A stretch of DNA of 64,000 nt from positions 5,690,001 through 5,754,000 of the forward strand of contig NZ_SOBN01000001.1 of assembly GCF_004365705.1 (NCBI RefSeq), given 5' to 3'. Below the pieces are notes generated by a model. The model made no database searches. It was given only the letters and a program-made list of their open reading frames with translations, and was not told the origin of the DNA. Source of the stretch: Streptomyces sp. 846.5. Its GTDB lineage: Bacteria > Actinomycetota > Actinomycetes > Streptomycetales > Streptomycetaceae. Made by a program: the position numbers and the translations under genes. Shown here piece by piece: positions 1-8,554 of the stretch. Within the stretch, counting starts at the first letter, position 1; every line of letters starts with the position of its first letter.

Positions 1-101
1 GTCACGGTCAGGACCAGGGCGGCGAGTACGGCGACCATCAGAGCGATGAGAACGTACGGCCTGCGCCTGGTGCGGAGATGGACAGGAGTGCTGGTGGACA
101 T
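1..101 (-). CDS. Membrane or secreted protein, N-terminus only (cut by window edge)
   Basis: Only the first 33 codons are in the window. Read on the minus strand from the ATG at 99-101, the protein begins MSTSTPVHLRTRRRPYVLIA and continues as a hydrophobic stretch (LMVAVLAALVLTV), so it has a basic n-region followed by a membrane segment or signal peptide. The family cannot be told. A GGAGAGACC-type ribosome site precedes the ATG, and a LacI-type palindrome lies about 50 bases upstream, which suggests a sugar-regulated gene such as a secreted glycosidase. That role is inference from the operator alone. Confidence 0.6.
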   Translation of the reverse strand, partial: MSTSTPVHLRTRRRPYVLIALMVAVLAALVLTV

Positions 102-151
102 GGTCTCTCCTTGAACCGGGTGGGGGGTCCTGTGGAGCCTTGACCTCTCCC

Positions 152-165
152 TGAGAGCGCTCTCT
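152..165. promoter_or_regulatory. LacI-family-type operator palindrome
   Basis: TGAGAGCGCTCTCT is a near-perfect palindrome centred on GAGCGCTC. It has the CG-centred form typical of LacI-family operators at Streptomyces glycosidase and sugar-transport genes (for example CebR-type sites). It sits about 50 bases upstream of the truncated minus-strand gene. A perfect version occurs at 21875-21888 upstream of the chitinase gene. The cognate regulator is not in the window. Confidence 0.55.
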
Positions 166-295
166 GAAAGGGGTGGTCGATGTCTACAGCGGTTGATGTG
201 CGGGTGTCAATGTCCCTGTGTGCAAACGGGGTTGCGGAACCAGGAAGCCCCTCGGGCCCCGGCGCGGCCGGGTCCGAGGGGCTTCGGGTGAACGA

Positions 296-1930
296 TCAGG
301 CGCGGGCTGCGGCGATGGCCGCGCCGAGCGCTTCCTTGATGCGGGGGCCGAGGCGGGAGAAGCCCAGCTCCTTCATGGCGGCGCGGAGGAGTTCGTCCTC
401 CGTGCGGTCGGTGCCGTCGCCGTCGATCCAGCGCACGACCGAGACGAGCTCGTCGGCGGAGTAGGCGGTGACCGGACGGCCGGCGGTGAACGAGGGCTTG
501 CGGGGACGGGACGCCGCCTTCGGCTCCTCGACTGCGGGCTCGGCCGCGGCCTCGACAGCCTCGACCTCGACGGGCGCAGCCGTCTCGGCAACCTCGGCCA
601 CAGCCTCCGGCTCGACCTCAACCTCGACGGCCTCCGGCTGGACCTCGACCTCGGCCTCGACCGTCACCGGCTCAACTGCGACCTCGGCCTCAACCTCGAC
701 CGTCACCGGCTCGACTGCAGCCTCGACCTCGGCGGCTTCCGCCTCGACCTCGACCTCGGCTTCGGCCTCAACCTCGGCCGTCTCCGGCTCAACTGCGGCC
801 TCAGTCTCGGCCACCGGCTCGACCTCGGCCTGAGTCTCCTCGACCTCAACCTCCGCCTCAGCCTCGACGGTCTCGGTTTCAGCCACCTCGGCCTCGGCCT
901 CCGCCGGGACCTCCACCCCCGCCGCGTCGTCCGTCGCGCGGGGGGCGGGCAGCAGGTCGGTGGCGGTGGCCGGGGCCGCCTCGGCGGCTGCGGGCGTCTC
1001 CTCAGTAGCCACCGGGCCGAAGTGGCGGTCGCAGGCGGCGGTGACGGCGTCGGCGTCGGCGCGCTGCTCCGTCAGTTCGGCGAGCAGCTCGCCGTGGCCG
1101 CGCTCCTCGATGCTGTCGCGGAGCGCCCGCAGGGTGGGCAGCCGGTAGAGGGTGCCCTCGTCGGCGGCCAGGCGGTCGACCAGCTCGGCGAGCTCGGCGA
1201 AGGGCAGCCCGGCGAGCTCACCCTGCTCCGGCAGGAGCTTGCCGAGTACGGCCAGGCCGGTGCGGACGGTCTCGACGGACGGGGCCGCGCTGTCCAGCAC
1301 CGCGGCGTCGCTCGGCAGCGCCGGGAGGGTGTCCGGGGCGAGCGCGGCCCAGTCCGCGCGCTGCGCGGCGGCGGCGTTGATCGCGGTGTGCAGCGTGGCG
1401 CGACGGGTGCGCTTGGAGACGGCGAGGTTGCGGGCGGCCTTGGCCAGCGCGCGGCGGTCGCCCCAGGACAGCTTCACGCCCTGCGCCTTGCGGTCGGCGC
1501 TGCTCGCGGTGGCCGCGGAGAGCCGGTCCAGGTCGGCCGACCGGTACGCGGCGGGGGTCAGTGTGGCGAGGGTCTCGCGGACCCGGAGCAGCAGGGCGAC
1601 GGCCTCGGCCACCGCTGCCACCGTGTCCAGCCCGCCCAGCGGCGTGCCGGCGTCGAGCAGCTCGGCGGCCTCGCGGACGGTCGCCAGGTCGCGTCCGCGC
1701 AGCTCGGCGAGGACGGTCGAGGCGGCGCGGGCGTCCTCGGGGGTCGCCACCGTGCCGACCGCCGCGTACCAGGCGTGGGTCTCGGCGGTGAGGGTGAATC
1801 CGCCCTGGGCGGCGTACTTGAGCAGGTCGTCGCGGACGCCTGAGAGGACGTCCGACTGCTGCTCATCGTTCGGAGTGGCCGCAGGGGCCGTTGGTGTCTC
1901 GTCGGTGTTAGTCAGGTCGATCGTCGTCAT
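296..1930 (-). CDS. Hypothetical protein with long Glu/Val/Ala-rich linker
   Basis: A protein of 544 residues, taking the ATG at 1928-1930 (MTTIDLTNTDE). The open frame runs further upstream, but that extension reads as non-coding Arg/Pro-rich sequence. Residues 1-300 are predicted mostly helical, Ala/Leu/Arg-rich, without a recognised enzyme motif. Residues 320-470 are an almost pure Glu/Val/Ala/Pro low-complexity stretch. The last 60 residues form a small compact domain (ADELVSVVRWIDGDGTDRTE, then [11 protein letters not shown]) that resembles the C-terminal helical module found on some actinobacterial SF1 helicase/DUF4011-type proteins. That likeness is from memory and gives no function. 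There is no signal peptide, so it is probably cytoplasmic. The gene stands alone. The highly acidic linker suggests a flexible tether, which is inference. Confidence 0.75.
   Translation of the reverse strand: MTTIDLTNTDETPTAPAATPNDEQQSDVLSGVRDDLLKYAAQGGFTLTAETHAWYAAVGTVATPEDARAASTVLAELRGRDLATVREAAELLDAGTPLGGLDTVAAVAEAVALLLRVRETLATLTPAAYRSADLDRLSAATASSADRKAQGVKLSWGDRRALAKAARNLAVSKRTRRATLHTAINAAAAQRADWAALAPDTLPALPSDAAVLDSAAPSVETVRTGLAVLGKLLPEQGELAGLPFAELAELVDRLAADEGTLYRLPTLRALRDSIEERGHGELLAELTEQRADADAVTAACDRHFGPVATEETPAAAEAAPATATDLLPAPRATDDAAGVEVPAEAEAEVAETETVEAEAEVEVEETQAEVEPVAETEAAVEPETAEVEAEAEVEVEAEAAEVEAAVEPVTVEVEAEVAVEPVTVEAEVEVQPEAVEVEVEPEAVAEVAETAAPVEVEAVEAAAEPAVEEPKAASRPRKPSFTAGRPVTAYSADELVSVVRWIDGDGTDRTEDELLRAAMKELGFSRLGPRIKEALGAAIAAARA
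525..915. repeat. Low-complexity coding repeat (Glu/Val-rich codons)
   Basis: Within the 544-residue protein, this stretch is made of imperfect short units of alternating glutamate, valine and alanine codons (GAG/GTC/GCC on the minus strand, read as ctcgacctcggc on the plus strand). Two longer near-copies, reading roughly EAAVEPVTVEVEAEV and VAVEPVTVEAEVEV, lie at 650-735. Slippage or unequal exchange is the likely source of length variation. Confidence 0.7.
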
Positions 1931-2237
1931 GGTGAGGTCCGCTTCGTGGCAGGGAGGACTGCGGCGTCGGGGCAGAGTCATGCGCAGCGGTGGTCCCGTG
2001 CTGCGTGAACGCACACGATACGGGTGCGCTTGCGAGCAGCGCACGCACCCTGCCAATCCCAGGCGGAACATGCCGCAGGGTTCGTCCATTCGCCAGCCCC
2101 GGGCTGCTGCCGGGCGGCACCGGACCGCTGCAGCTCATAACACTATTGCCCCAGAGGAGTTGGGTGCACCTCAGGGTGTGCCGGACCGAACGCCGGGGCG
2201 CATTGACGTCGGCGCTCGGAAATTCACGCCCCTCTCC
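1931..2237. other. Intergenic region, nothing decisive
   Basis: About 300 bases between two minus-strand genes. Translations in all frames look non-coding (Arg/Pro/Ser-rich). The half next to 1930 should hold the promoter of the Glu/Val-rich protein gene, but I cannot fix -35/-10 boxes. I see no tRNA and no strong terminator hairpin. Confidence 0.4.
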
Positions 2238-3935
2238 CTACCGCTCCGAACCTGTCCCCGGCTTCTCGTGCAGCCGTCGGAGTTCGGTCTTGAGGATCTT
2301 GCCTGCGGCCGAGACGGGCAGTGCGGCGGTGAAGTGGACCTCGCGGACCCGCTGGTAGGGGGCGACCCGGGCGGCGACGTGGGCCATCAGCTCGTCGGCG
2401 AGTTCGGGGGAGGCGCGGTAGCCGGTCCGCAGCATCACATGGGCGACCGGAATCTCCCCGGCCAGCGGGTCGGGGGCGCCGACGACGGCTGCCACGGCGA
2501 CGGCGGGGTGCTGGTGCAGCAGGTCCTCCAGCGGGGCCGGATAGACGTTGTATCCCTTGTGGATCAGCATGTCCTTTGCTCGGCCCACCAGGTACAGCCA
2601 GCCGTCCTGGTCGCTGCGGCCCAGGTCGCCGGTGCGCAGCCAGCCGTCCTCGAACTGCTCGGCCGTCAGCTCCGGATGGTTGTGGTAGCCGTCGGCGATC
2701 TGCGGACCGCGCGCCCAGACCTCGCCGACCTCGCCGGTCGGCAGGGCCGCGCGGGTGACCGGGTCCCTGATCTCGATGACGGTGTCGAACACCGGGACGC
2801 CGACGCTGCCGATCGGGGCGGCCGTCGGGCCGCCCGGCGGGTGGCTGGTGAGCCCCATGGTGGCCTCGGTGAGTCCGTAGCCCTCGCTGATCTCCGCCTG
2901 CGGCAGCAGCTCGCGGAGCCGGGCCATGGTCTCCGAATCCAGCGGCGCCGCGCCCGAGCTGACCTGGCGGACCGAGGACAGGTCGGCCTTGTGGACGCTG
3001 GGGGCGGCGAGCAGGGCATGGAACAGGACGGGCGATCCTGCCAGGTGGGTGACCTGCCAGCGCTCGGCCTCGGCGAGATACCGGGCCGGATCGAAACGTC
3101 CGGAGACCACCACGGTCGTCGCGTTCGCGGTGCACAGCAGCTGGGTGACCAGTCCCATCGCGTGGAACATCGGGGCGACCGAGAGCAGCACGCTCTCGCC
3201 GAGCGGGACGGTGCCGGGGCCGACGGCCTCCGGGACCTGCTCCAGGTACATGCCGCCGTTCCGGTCCAGGCACGGCAGCGAGGCCCCGCGCCAGCAGCCC
3301 ATCTGCAGGGCGTTGGCGACGGCGTGCCGGTGCAGGATCCGGACGGCCTTGGAGCGCCCGGTGGTGCCGCCGGTGAAGGAGAGATGGGCCAGGTCGTCGG
3401 GGTTCACCGGGGTCGCCGGAGCGGGACGGGCGGTGAGCAGTTCGGCCAGCGGGACGTTGCCCTCGGCCGTGCCCGGCGGACGGCCCGGCGCCGCGTACGT
3501 GGCCGGGACCTCGACGGCGAACCGCGGGCCGATGCCCAGACTGCGAGCTTCGCTGAGGACATGGGCGACGGCCGGGTGGGTGATCACCGCGACTGCGTCG
3601 ACCTCGGCGAGCTGCTCGGCCAGGAGCGCGGCGGGCAGCAGCGGGCTCAGCGGGCTGACGACCGCCCCCGCGAGCAGCACACCGAAGTAACTGAGGGTGT
3701 AGCGGAGCGAGTTGGGCTGGTGCAGGGCCACCACGTCGCCGGGGCGGACGCCGTGCTCCCGCAGTCCCTGGGCCAGACGCAGCGCCTGGTCGTACAACTC
3801 GGCGAAGGTCAGCGACTCCTCACCGTCCCGCAGCGCCAACCGGTCCGGGTGGCGCGGTGCGGTCCCGGCGAGGATGTCGCCGACGGTGCAGCGCGGATAG
3901 TCCAGGTTCTGCGGCATTCCCGGCGGCAGCAGCAT
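2238..3935 (-). CDS. AMP-binding acyl-CoA ligase
   Basis: A 565-residue ANL-superfamily enzyme that should activate a carboxylic acid with ATP to an acyl-adenylate and transfer it to CoA. The visible core motifs are the phosphate loop FTGGTTGRSK (residues about 187-196), GYGLTEAT (about 340), the ribose-binding RTGDLG (about 436) and the C-terminal catalytic lysine in AGKILKTELRR (about 548). Length fits acyl-CoA synthetases. The start is the ATG at 3933-3935 (MLLPPGMPQNL) with a GGGGG ribosome site. A second ATG six codons later is possible. The N-terminal ~150 codons of the longer open frame are Ser/Thr/Pro-rich shadow. It follows the carboxylesterase gene on the same strand after about 110 bases, so the two may be co-transcribed. 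The substrate cannot be read from sequence. Confidence 0.9.
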   Translation of the reverse strand: MLLPPGMPQNLDYPRCTVGDILAGTAPRHPDRLALRDGEESLTFAELYDQALRLAQGLREHGVRPGDVVALHQPNSLRYTLSYFGVLLAGAVVSPLSPLLPAALLAEQLAEVDAVAVITHPAVAHVLSEARSLGIGPRFAVEVPATYAAPGRPPGTAEGNVPLAELLTARPAPATPVNPDDLAHLSFTGGTTGRSKAVRILHRHAVANALQMGCWRGASLPCLDRNGGMYLEQVPEAVGPGTVPLGESVLLSVAPMFHAMGLVTQLLCTANATTVVVSGRFDPARYLAEAERWQVTHLAGSPVLFHALLAAPSVHKADLSSVRQVSSGAAPLDSETMARLRELLPQAEISEGYGLTEATMGLTSHPPGGPTAAPIGSVGVPVFDTVIEIRDPVTRAALPTGEVGEVWARGPQIADGYHNHPELTAEQFEDGWLRTGDLGRSDQDGWLYLVGRAKDMLIHKGYNVYPAPLEDLLHQHPAVAVAAVVGAPDPLAGEIPVAHVMLRTGYRASPELADELMAHVAARVAPYQRVREVHFTAALPVSAAGKILKTELRRLHEKPGTGSER

Positions 3936-4047
3936 CGTGGGACGGCCCCCTTTCCCGCTGTTCGTCCAGCTGGAGGGGACGCCCGGTGCGGTGGCGTCCC
4001 GCACCTGCAGTCTGGCAAGCGGATGACGGTCCGGGAAGGGATCTGAC

Positions 4048-5625
4048 TCAGCGGTGTCCTTCCCAGAGCTCGCGTTCCCGCGGCCGCGGGTCGTACTGCA
4101 GTTCGGGGTCCAGGTCGAAGCGCATGGTGGCGCGGTGGTCGCGGTCGTAGGCCGGCCAGCCCGGGTCGCCGGTGACCGCGAAGGAGACCCAGGCGGCGTG
4201 CATGGCGTCGGCGAGCCGCTGCGGGGGACTGGTTCCGAGCAGTTCGGCCATGGACTTGTCGTGGAGGTTGTCGAAGACGAAGGCCAGTTCGGTGACATGG
4301 CAGGCGCCGAGGCGGCCGTCGAAGGTGGGCGGCTGCCAGCCGAACTCGTAGAGGTGGACGGTGCCGTGGCCATCGGCCTCACCCTGCTCGCCCTGCCTCC
4401 CCTGTCTCCCTTGGGCCTCGGCCAGGCGGATGGCGGGGATGCGGAAGAACCAGTCGGTGGCGAATGCCGCCAGCAGGTCCCCTGGTGAGGCGTCGGGCTG
4501 CCGCTCGCGGTAGACGGCGAAGGCGTGATCGGAGTCGTCGAGGTCGTATCCGGTGGCGGTCTTCCGGGCCAGCTCCTCGGGCACCAGGTCGAGCAGGCCC
4601 GAGGGGGTGAGGTAGAGGCGGAACTCGTCGCTGTTGGAGCCGATCAGCAGGTCGATCCCGGCGGCGGCCCCGGCCGCCACTGCCTCCAGCGGCGGTACGG
4701 GCAGCAACTCCCCGTCCACCACGGGTTCCAGGGGCATCAGATTGCGTGCCGCCTCACCCCACCTGGCCGGTTCGGGATCGGTCGCGATCTCGCCGCGCAG
4801 GCCCCGCTGGACGGAGAGGAGCCGGTCGGACGGCACGGCGGCGAAGGCCTCGCGGGTGGCCGGAATGCCCAGCCGCTGGGCGAGATGACGGCCCACCAGC
4901 TCGGCCGTGCCCAGGGAGAGGGTGTGCTGGGCGGCGCCGCTCTGCAGGATCGCGCGACGGAACAGCCCCCGCGCCCGGGGCACGGCCAGCAGCGTGCCGA
5001 TGCTCATCGCCCCGGCCGACTGGCCGAAGAGAGTGACTTGCCCGGGATCCCCGCCGAAGGCCGCGATGTCGTCCCGGACCCACTCCAGCGCGGCGATCTG
5101 GTCGAGCAGGCCCAGGTTGGACGGCGCCGGGTCGTCCGCACCGAGGTACAGGAAGCCCTCCACGCCCAGGCGGTAGTTGACGGTGACGCAGACGACGCCG
5201 TCGCGGGCGAAGCGGGAGCCGTCGTAGCCGGGGAGGGAGCCCGAGCCGTTGGTGAACCCCCCGCCGTGCAGCCAGACCATGACCGGCCGGCCACCGGACC
5301 CGCCGTGAGTCAGCGCCTCGGCCGGAGTCCAGACATTGAGGTTGAGGCAGTCCTCGCCGGGGATGTCGACCTCGGGGAGCAGGCTGTCCAACGGCGCCGG
5401 GTAGGGCGGCTTGGGCACGGTCGGCCCGTATTCGGTGGCGTCGCGCTCCCCCTCCCACGGCGCCGGTGGCTGCGGCGGCCGGAAGCGGTTCGCGCCGAAG
5501 GGCGGTGCGGCGTACGGGATTCCCTTGAAGGCGACGGCGCCGCCCTCGACCGGCGTGCCGCGGACGGCTCCCCGGGATGTCCGCACCACGGTCCGCGCGG
5601 CGCTCCGCTCACCAGGCTGCGTCAA
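4048..5625 (-). CDS. Type-B carboxylesterase
   Basis: An alpha/beta-hydrolase of the carboxylesterase/lipase type B family, 525 residues with the chosen start. It shows the EDCLNLNVW signature (residues about 91-99), the oxyanion-hole HGGGF (120-124), the nucleophile elbow GQSAGA with Ser203, an acidic residue in IGSNSDEF (about 330) and the catalytic histidine in ACHVTELAF (about 436). The usual GESAG elbow is GQSAG here, a common bacterial variant. The TTG start at 5623-5625 has GGAG six bases upstream. The alternative ATG at 5712 lies inside a strong terminator hairpin, so I reject it. There is no signal peptide, so the protein is probably cytoplasmic. The natural ester substrate is unknown. 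Confidence 0.9.
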   Translation of the reverse strand: MTQPGERSAARTVVRTSRGAVRGTPVEGGAVAFKGIPYAAPPFGANRFRPPQPPAPWEGERDATEYGPTVPKPPYPAPLDSLLPEVDIPGEDCLNLNVWTPAEALTHGGSGGRPVMVWLHGGGFTNGSGSLPGYDGSRFARDGVVCVTVNYRLGVEGFLYLGADDPAPSNLGLLDQIAALEWVRDDIAAFGGDPGQVTLFGQSAGAMSIGTLLAVPRARGLFRRAILQSGAAQHTLSLGTAELVGRHLAQRLGIPATREAFAAVPSDRLLSVQRGLRGEIATDPEPARWGEAARNLMPLEPVVDGELLPVPPLEAVAAGAAAGIDLLIGSNSDEFRLYLTPSGLLDLVPEELARKTATGYDLDDSDHAFAVYRERQPDASPGDLLAAFATDWFFRIPAIRLAEAQGRQGRQGEQGEADGHGTVHLYEFGWQPPTFDGRLGACHVTELAFVFDNLHDKSMAELLGTSPPQRLADAMHAAWVSFAVTGDPGWPAYDRDHRATMRFDLDPELQYDPRPRERELWEGHR

Positions 5626-5709
5626 GAGGGTCTCCGTTGTGAATGCCTCGGCTGATGGGTGGTCAGTTACCGCGACTCCGACCGTAGGGCCGCGCTGACC
5701 GGCCCGCAA

Positions 5710-5753
5710 CACAGGGCCCCCACCCGCACGAAGCGGCGGACGGGGGCCCTGTG
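5710..5753 (-). terminator. Strong hairpin downstream of the nuclease gene
   Basis: CACAGGGCCCCC (5710-5721) pairs perfectly with GGGGGCCCTGTG (5742-5753), a 12-bp stem with a 20-base loop. It lies just after the stop of the secreted nuclease gene (minus strand) and before the esterase gene. No U-tract follows, as is common for streptomycete terminators. Confidence 0.8.
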
Positions 5754-5772
5754 CTGTGTTACCGCGGCCGGG

Positions 5773-8232
5773 TCACGGCCTGAACTGGACCTCCTGCGGG
5801 TCGTGGTCGCTGGCGTGGTTGGCGAACTCGGCGTTCACATGGACCACCTGGTAGACGGGCTTGGAGACGCCCGAGGTCACCAGGATGTGGTCCAGCACCT
5901 GGGAGATGCCGTCGTAGTCGTAGGTGTACTGCTGGTCCAGCGGCAGGGTGCTGATCAGGTCGGTGAGGATCGACGTGCCGGAGCCGTCGCCGGTTCCGGT
6001 ACGCAGCTGGGTCAGGGACGGGCTGAACTGGTAGTCGTTCAGGTCGCCCAGGACGACGATGTCGGCCTTCTTGTCGATCGCCAGGATCTGCTGGACGAAG
6101 TCGTGCACGATCTGGGCCTGGGCCGTGCGCTGCAGGGCCGAGGTCTGCTGCGGGAACTGGAAGCGGCCGTCGGCGTTCTGGTCGCCGAGCTTGGCGTCGA
6201 AGTGGTTGGCGATGACGAAGACCGGCTTGCCCTTGAAGGAGAACTCGCCGACCAGCGGCTTGCGGCTGGAGGTCCAGGCGACGCTGGAGGGGTCGACGCG
6301 ACCGGGGGAGAGGGTCAGCGCGGGCTGGCCGTGCAGCTTGTAGACCTGGGTGCCGGTGGTGGAGCGGTCCACCGTGGCGGGGCCGGTGTCGACGAACTGC
6401 ACGCGGTCGGCGTTGAACAGGTAGACCACCCGGATGTTGCCGCCGGGCTGGCCGCCGTCCTGGTCGTTGACCGGGTCGATGGTGCGGTAGCTGTACTGCG
6501 GGCCGCCGGCGGCGACGATCGCGGTGGTGAGCTTGGCGATGGTCTGGTCGGCCGCGACGGTGCCGTCGTCGGTGGCGCCGCTGTTGTCCTGGATCTCCTC
6601 CAGGGCGATGATGTCGGGCTTGGCCAGGTTGGTGACCACGCCGTGGGCCAGTGCCGCGAACTTGCTGTCGGCGTTCTGCGGCGCCAGGTTCTCCACGTTG
6701 TAGGTGGCGATGGAGAGGTCCTTGGCGGAGCCCGCCGTGGCCGCGACCGGGGCGAGGCCGCCCGACTTGACCGTGCCCAGGGTGGAGGCGGCGATCAGGT
6801 AGCCGCCGTAGGTGGAGTAGTCGATGGTGCCGATGGTCGCGCCGGTGAAGGTGTCACCCACGCTGACCTCGGGGTTGGTGCCGTTGTCGGCCACCACCTC
6901 CAAGCGCCCCGCCGGGGTGGCGTTCTCGGCCGTCAGCTCGGTGCCGCCGCGGTAGGTGACCTTCTCGCCGGGCTTGGTGGTGACGTACTGCTCGCCGTAG
7001 GTGTCGGACGGGCCGACCACCCGGGCGTCGTCGACCTCGACGCGCATGCCCTCGATGGACTCGTAGTAGTCCAGCGCGGAGCGGGTGGGGGTGATCGGGG
7101 TGGACTCGATGGTGCCGCCGCCGAGGTTGGGCGCGTAGGTGCTGGGCATCGTGTCGGGGCCGAGCACGATGGCAGCGGGCAGCGCGTTGCCGCTGCTCAG
7201 GGTAGTGACGGTGGGAGCGGAGAGCTCGGTCACCGAGAGGTTCGAGGTGCTGGCGGTGGTGGTGCCGCTGGCCAGCGTGTAGTAGTCGGAGACCTTCGCG
7301 GAGACCAGCACCGAGTCGCCCACGGCCACGCTGGGGGTGGAGCCGGTGTAGACGAACACGCCCTCGCTGGTGGCGGGGTTGCTGTCGGGGTTGGGGTCCT
7401 GGATCCAGAAGCCCTTGGTGCTGCCGCTGGCGCGCACGGCGGTGACGATGCCGGGGACGTTGCTGACGGTCTGTCCGTTCAGCGGCGAGAGCCAGGTGGT
7501 GCCCTGGATGTCGTGGATCCGGACAGTGCCGGGCGTCGCCGTCGCGGACGCGCTCGCCGAGGCGGACGCGGAGCTCGACGCGGACGGGCTGCTGCTCGCC
7601 GAACCGGAGTTGACCGGGCTCGGCGTCCCGGCGGTGAAGTCTGCGCCGTTCTGGTCGGTGTCGGTGCTGCTCGCGTCGCGGGAGACCGAGGTGGTGTTGC
7701 TGGCGGCGGGAGCGTCCGCGGTGCCCTCGTGGACTACGGCGGTGCCGTAGCCGACCAGGTCGTGGACGGTGGTGTCGGCCGCGCAGTCGGCCGCGGTCTT
7801 GCAGCTCAGTGCGGTCTGGGAGTTGACCAGTGCGACGGTGCCGTTGGTGCCGCTGATGTTGATGGCGCCGGTGGCGTCCGGCGTCGGCAGGGCCTCCGTG
7901 CCCGCGGTCCCCGCCGCTTCCTGGACCAGGTACGAGCCGCCGGGCGCGATGCTGCCGGTCAGCGGGGTGACCTGCCAGGTCGTGGTCGCGCCGGGCGCGG
8001 CCGAGATGTACTGGACCGACCACGCGCTGAGGTCGACCGCCGCGGTGCCGTTGTTGTGCAGTTCTATGAAGTCGTTGGTGAGGGTGGCACCGGAGTTGCC
8101 GCCACCGCCGTAGACCTCGTTGACGACGACGTCGGCGGAGATGGTCGCACTTGCATTGGTGGGAACCAGAGCAAGGGCACAGACGGTGGCTGCGGCGGCG
8201 GTTGCAGCCAGCAGCGCGCGGGATCTGGACAC
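5773..8232 (-). CDS. Secreted lamin-tail / endonuclease-exonuclease-phosphatase nuclease (ExeM/NucH-like)
   Basis: An 819-residue exported protein. A signal peptide (RSRALLAATAAAATVCAL, cleavage near ASA) is followed by a lamin-tail-like beta domain (ADVVVNEVYGGGGNSG, about 30-150), a Ser/Ala linker, an OB-like middle domain, and a C-terminal EEP nuclease domain from about residue 510. The EEP residues are visible: IATYNVEN, ALEEIQDN, ANHFDAKLGDQN, LGDLNDYQ, DHILVTSG and the terminal SDHDP. This architecture is known from extracellular DNases that degrade eDNA or serve phosphate scavenging. The GTG at 8230-8232 has AGGAGG three bases upstream and gives a clean signal peptide. The ATG nine codons earlier lacks a ribosome site. 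A hairpin terminator follows at 5710-5753. I see no PHO box upstream. Confidence 0.9.
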   Translation of the reverse strand: MSRSRALLAATAAAATVCALALVPTNASATISADVVVNEVYGGGGNSGATLTNDFIELHNNGTAAVDLSAWSVQYISAAPGATTTWQVTPLTGSIAPGGSYLVQEAAGTAGTEALPTPDATGAINISGTNGTVALVNSQTALSCKTAADCAADTTVHDLVGYGTAVVHEGTADAPAASNTTSVSRDASSTDTDQNGADFTAGTPSPVNSGSASSSPSASSSASASASASATATPGTVRIHDIQGTTWLSPLNGQTVSNVPGIVTAVRASGSTKGFWIQDPNPDSNPATSEGVFVYTGSTPSVAVGDSVLVSAKVSDYYTLASGTTTASTSNLSVTELSAPTVTTLSSGNALPAAIVLGPDTMPSTYAPNLGGGTIESTPITPTRSALDYYESIEGMRVEVDDARVVGPSDTYGEQYVTTKPGEKVTYRGGTELTAENATPAGRLEVVADNGTNPEVSVGDTFTGATIGTIDYSTYGGYLIAASTLGTVKSGGLAPVAATAGSAKDLSIATYNVENLAPQNADSKFAALAHGVVTNLAKPDIIALEEIQDNSGATDDGTVAADQTIAKLTTAIVAAGGPQYSYRTIDPVNDQDGGQPGGNIRVVYLFNADRVQFVDTGPATVDRSTTGTQVYKLHGQPALTLSPGRVDPSSVAWTSSRKPLVGEFSFKGKPVFVIANHFDAKLGDQNADGRFQFPQQTSALQRTAQAQIVHDFVQQILAIDKKADIVVLGDLNDYQFSPSLTQLRTGTGDGSGTSILTDLISTLPLDQQYTYDYDGISQVLDHILVTSGVSKPVYQVVHVNAEFANHASDHDPQEVQFRP

Positions 8233-8554
8233 GGTCCTCCTAGACCTGGGGCCGAGCATGCACTGAGGCAGTGCAGGGGGAGCACTGACCCGAATTCAGG
8301 TCACATCATGGGCTGTTGCGGTGAACCGCGCATGTCACTTCGGAATACTGCGGCCACTGAGTTTCGGCCGAACATCGTCCCCGGTGGGGGATGGTCTACG
8401 CGCATTGGCTACGGGCGTAGATTTTGCCACCGTTTCGGGGTGGTTTGTCCGGTTGCGCAGGGCGGCACCAGGGCCGTCGATTCCCGGGTGCGGGTTGTCA
8501 GTCCCGGTCGATAGTCTTCGGGAGAACGGAGGGGAGACGAGGGGGGCGGTTCGG
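8233..8554. other. Divergent promoter region
   Basis: About 320 bases separate the minus-strand nuclease from the plus-strand operon that starts at 8555, so two divergent promoters should lie here. The plus strand has an open frame from 8321, but its translation up to 8554 looks non-coding. I see no tRNA, palindrome or clear -35/-10 pair. Confidence 0.4.

Noticed and set aside
1152-4046. Very long plus-strand open frame (about 960 codons) antisense to the acyl-CoA ligase
   Set aside because: Its translation has Arg/Gly/Asp bias with no family match, while the opposite strand has all ANL motifs.
4048-5712. ATG start at 5712 for the esterase
   Set aside because: It lies inside a strong terminator hairpin. 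The TTG at 5625 has a well-spaced GGAG.
5659-8514. Very long plus-strand open frame (about 950 codons)
   Set aside because: It is antisense to the secreted nuclease with Val/Gly/Ala/Arg-rich translation, and the opposite strand holds clear EEP and lamin-tail motifs.
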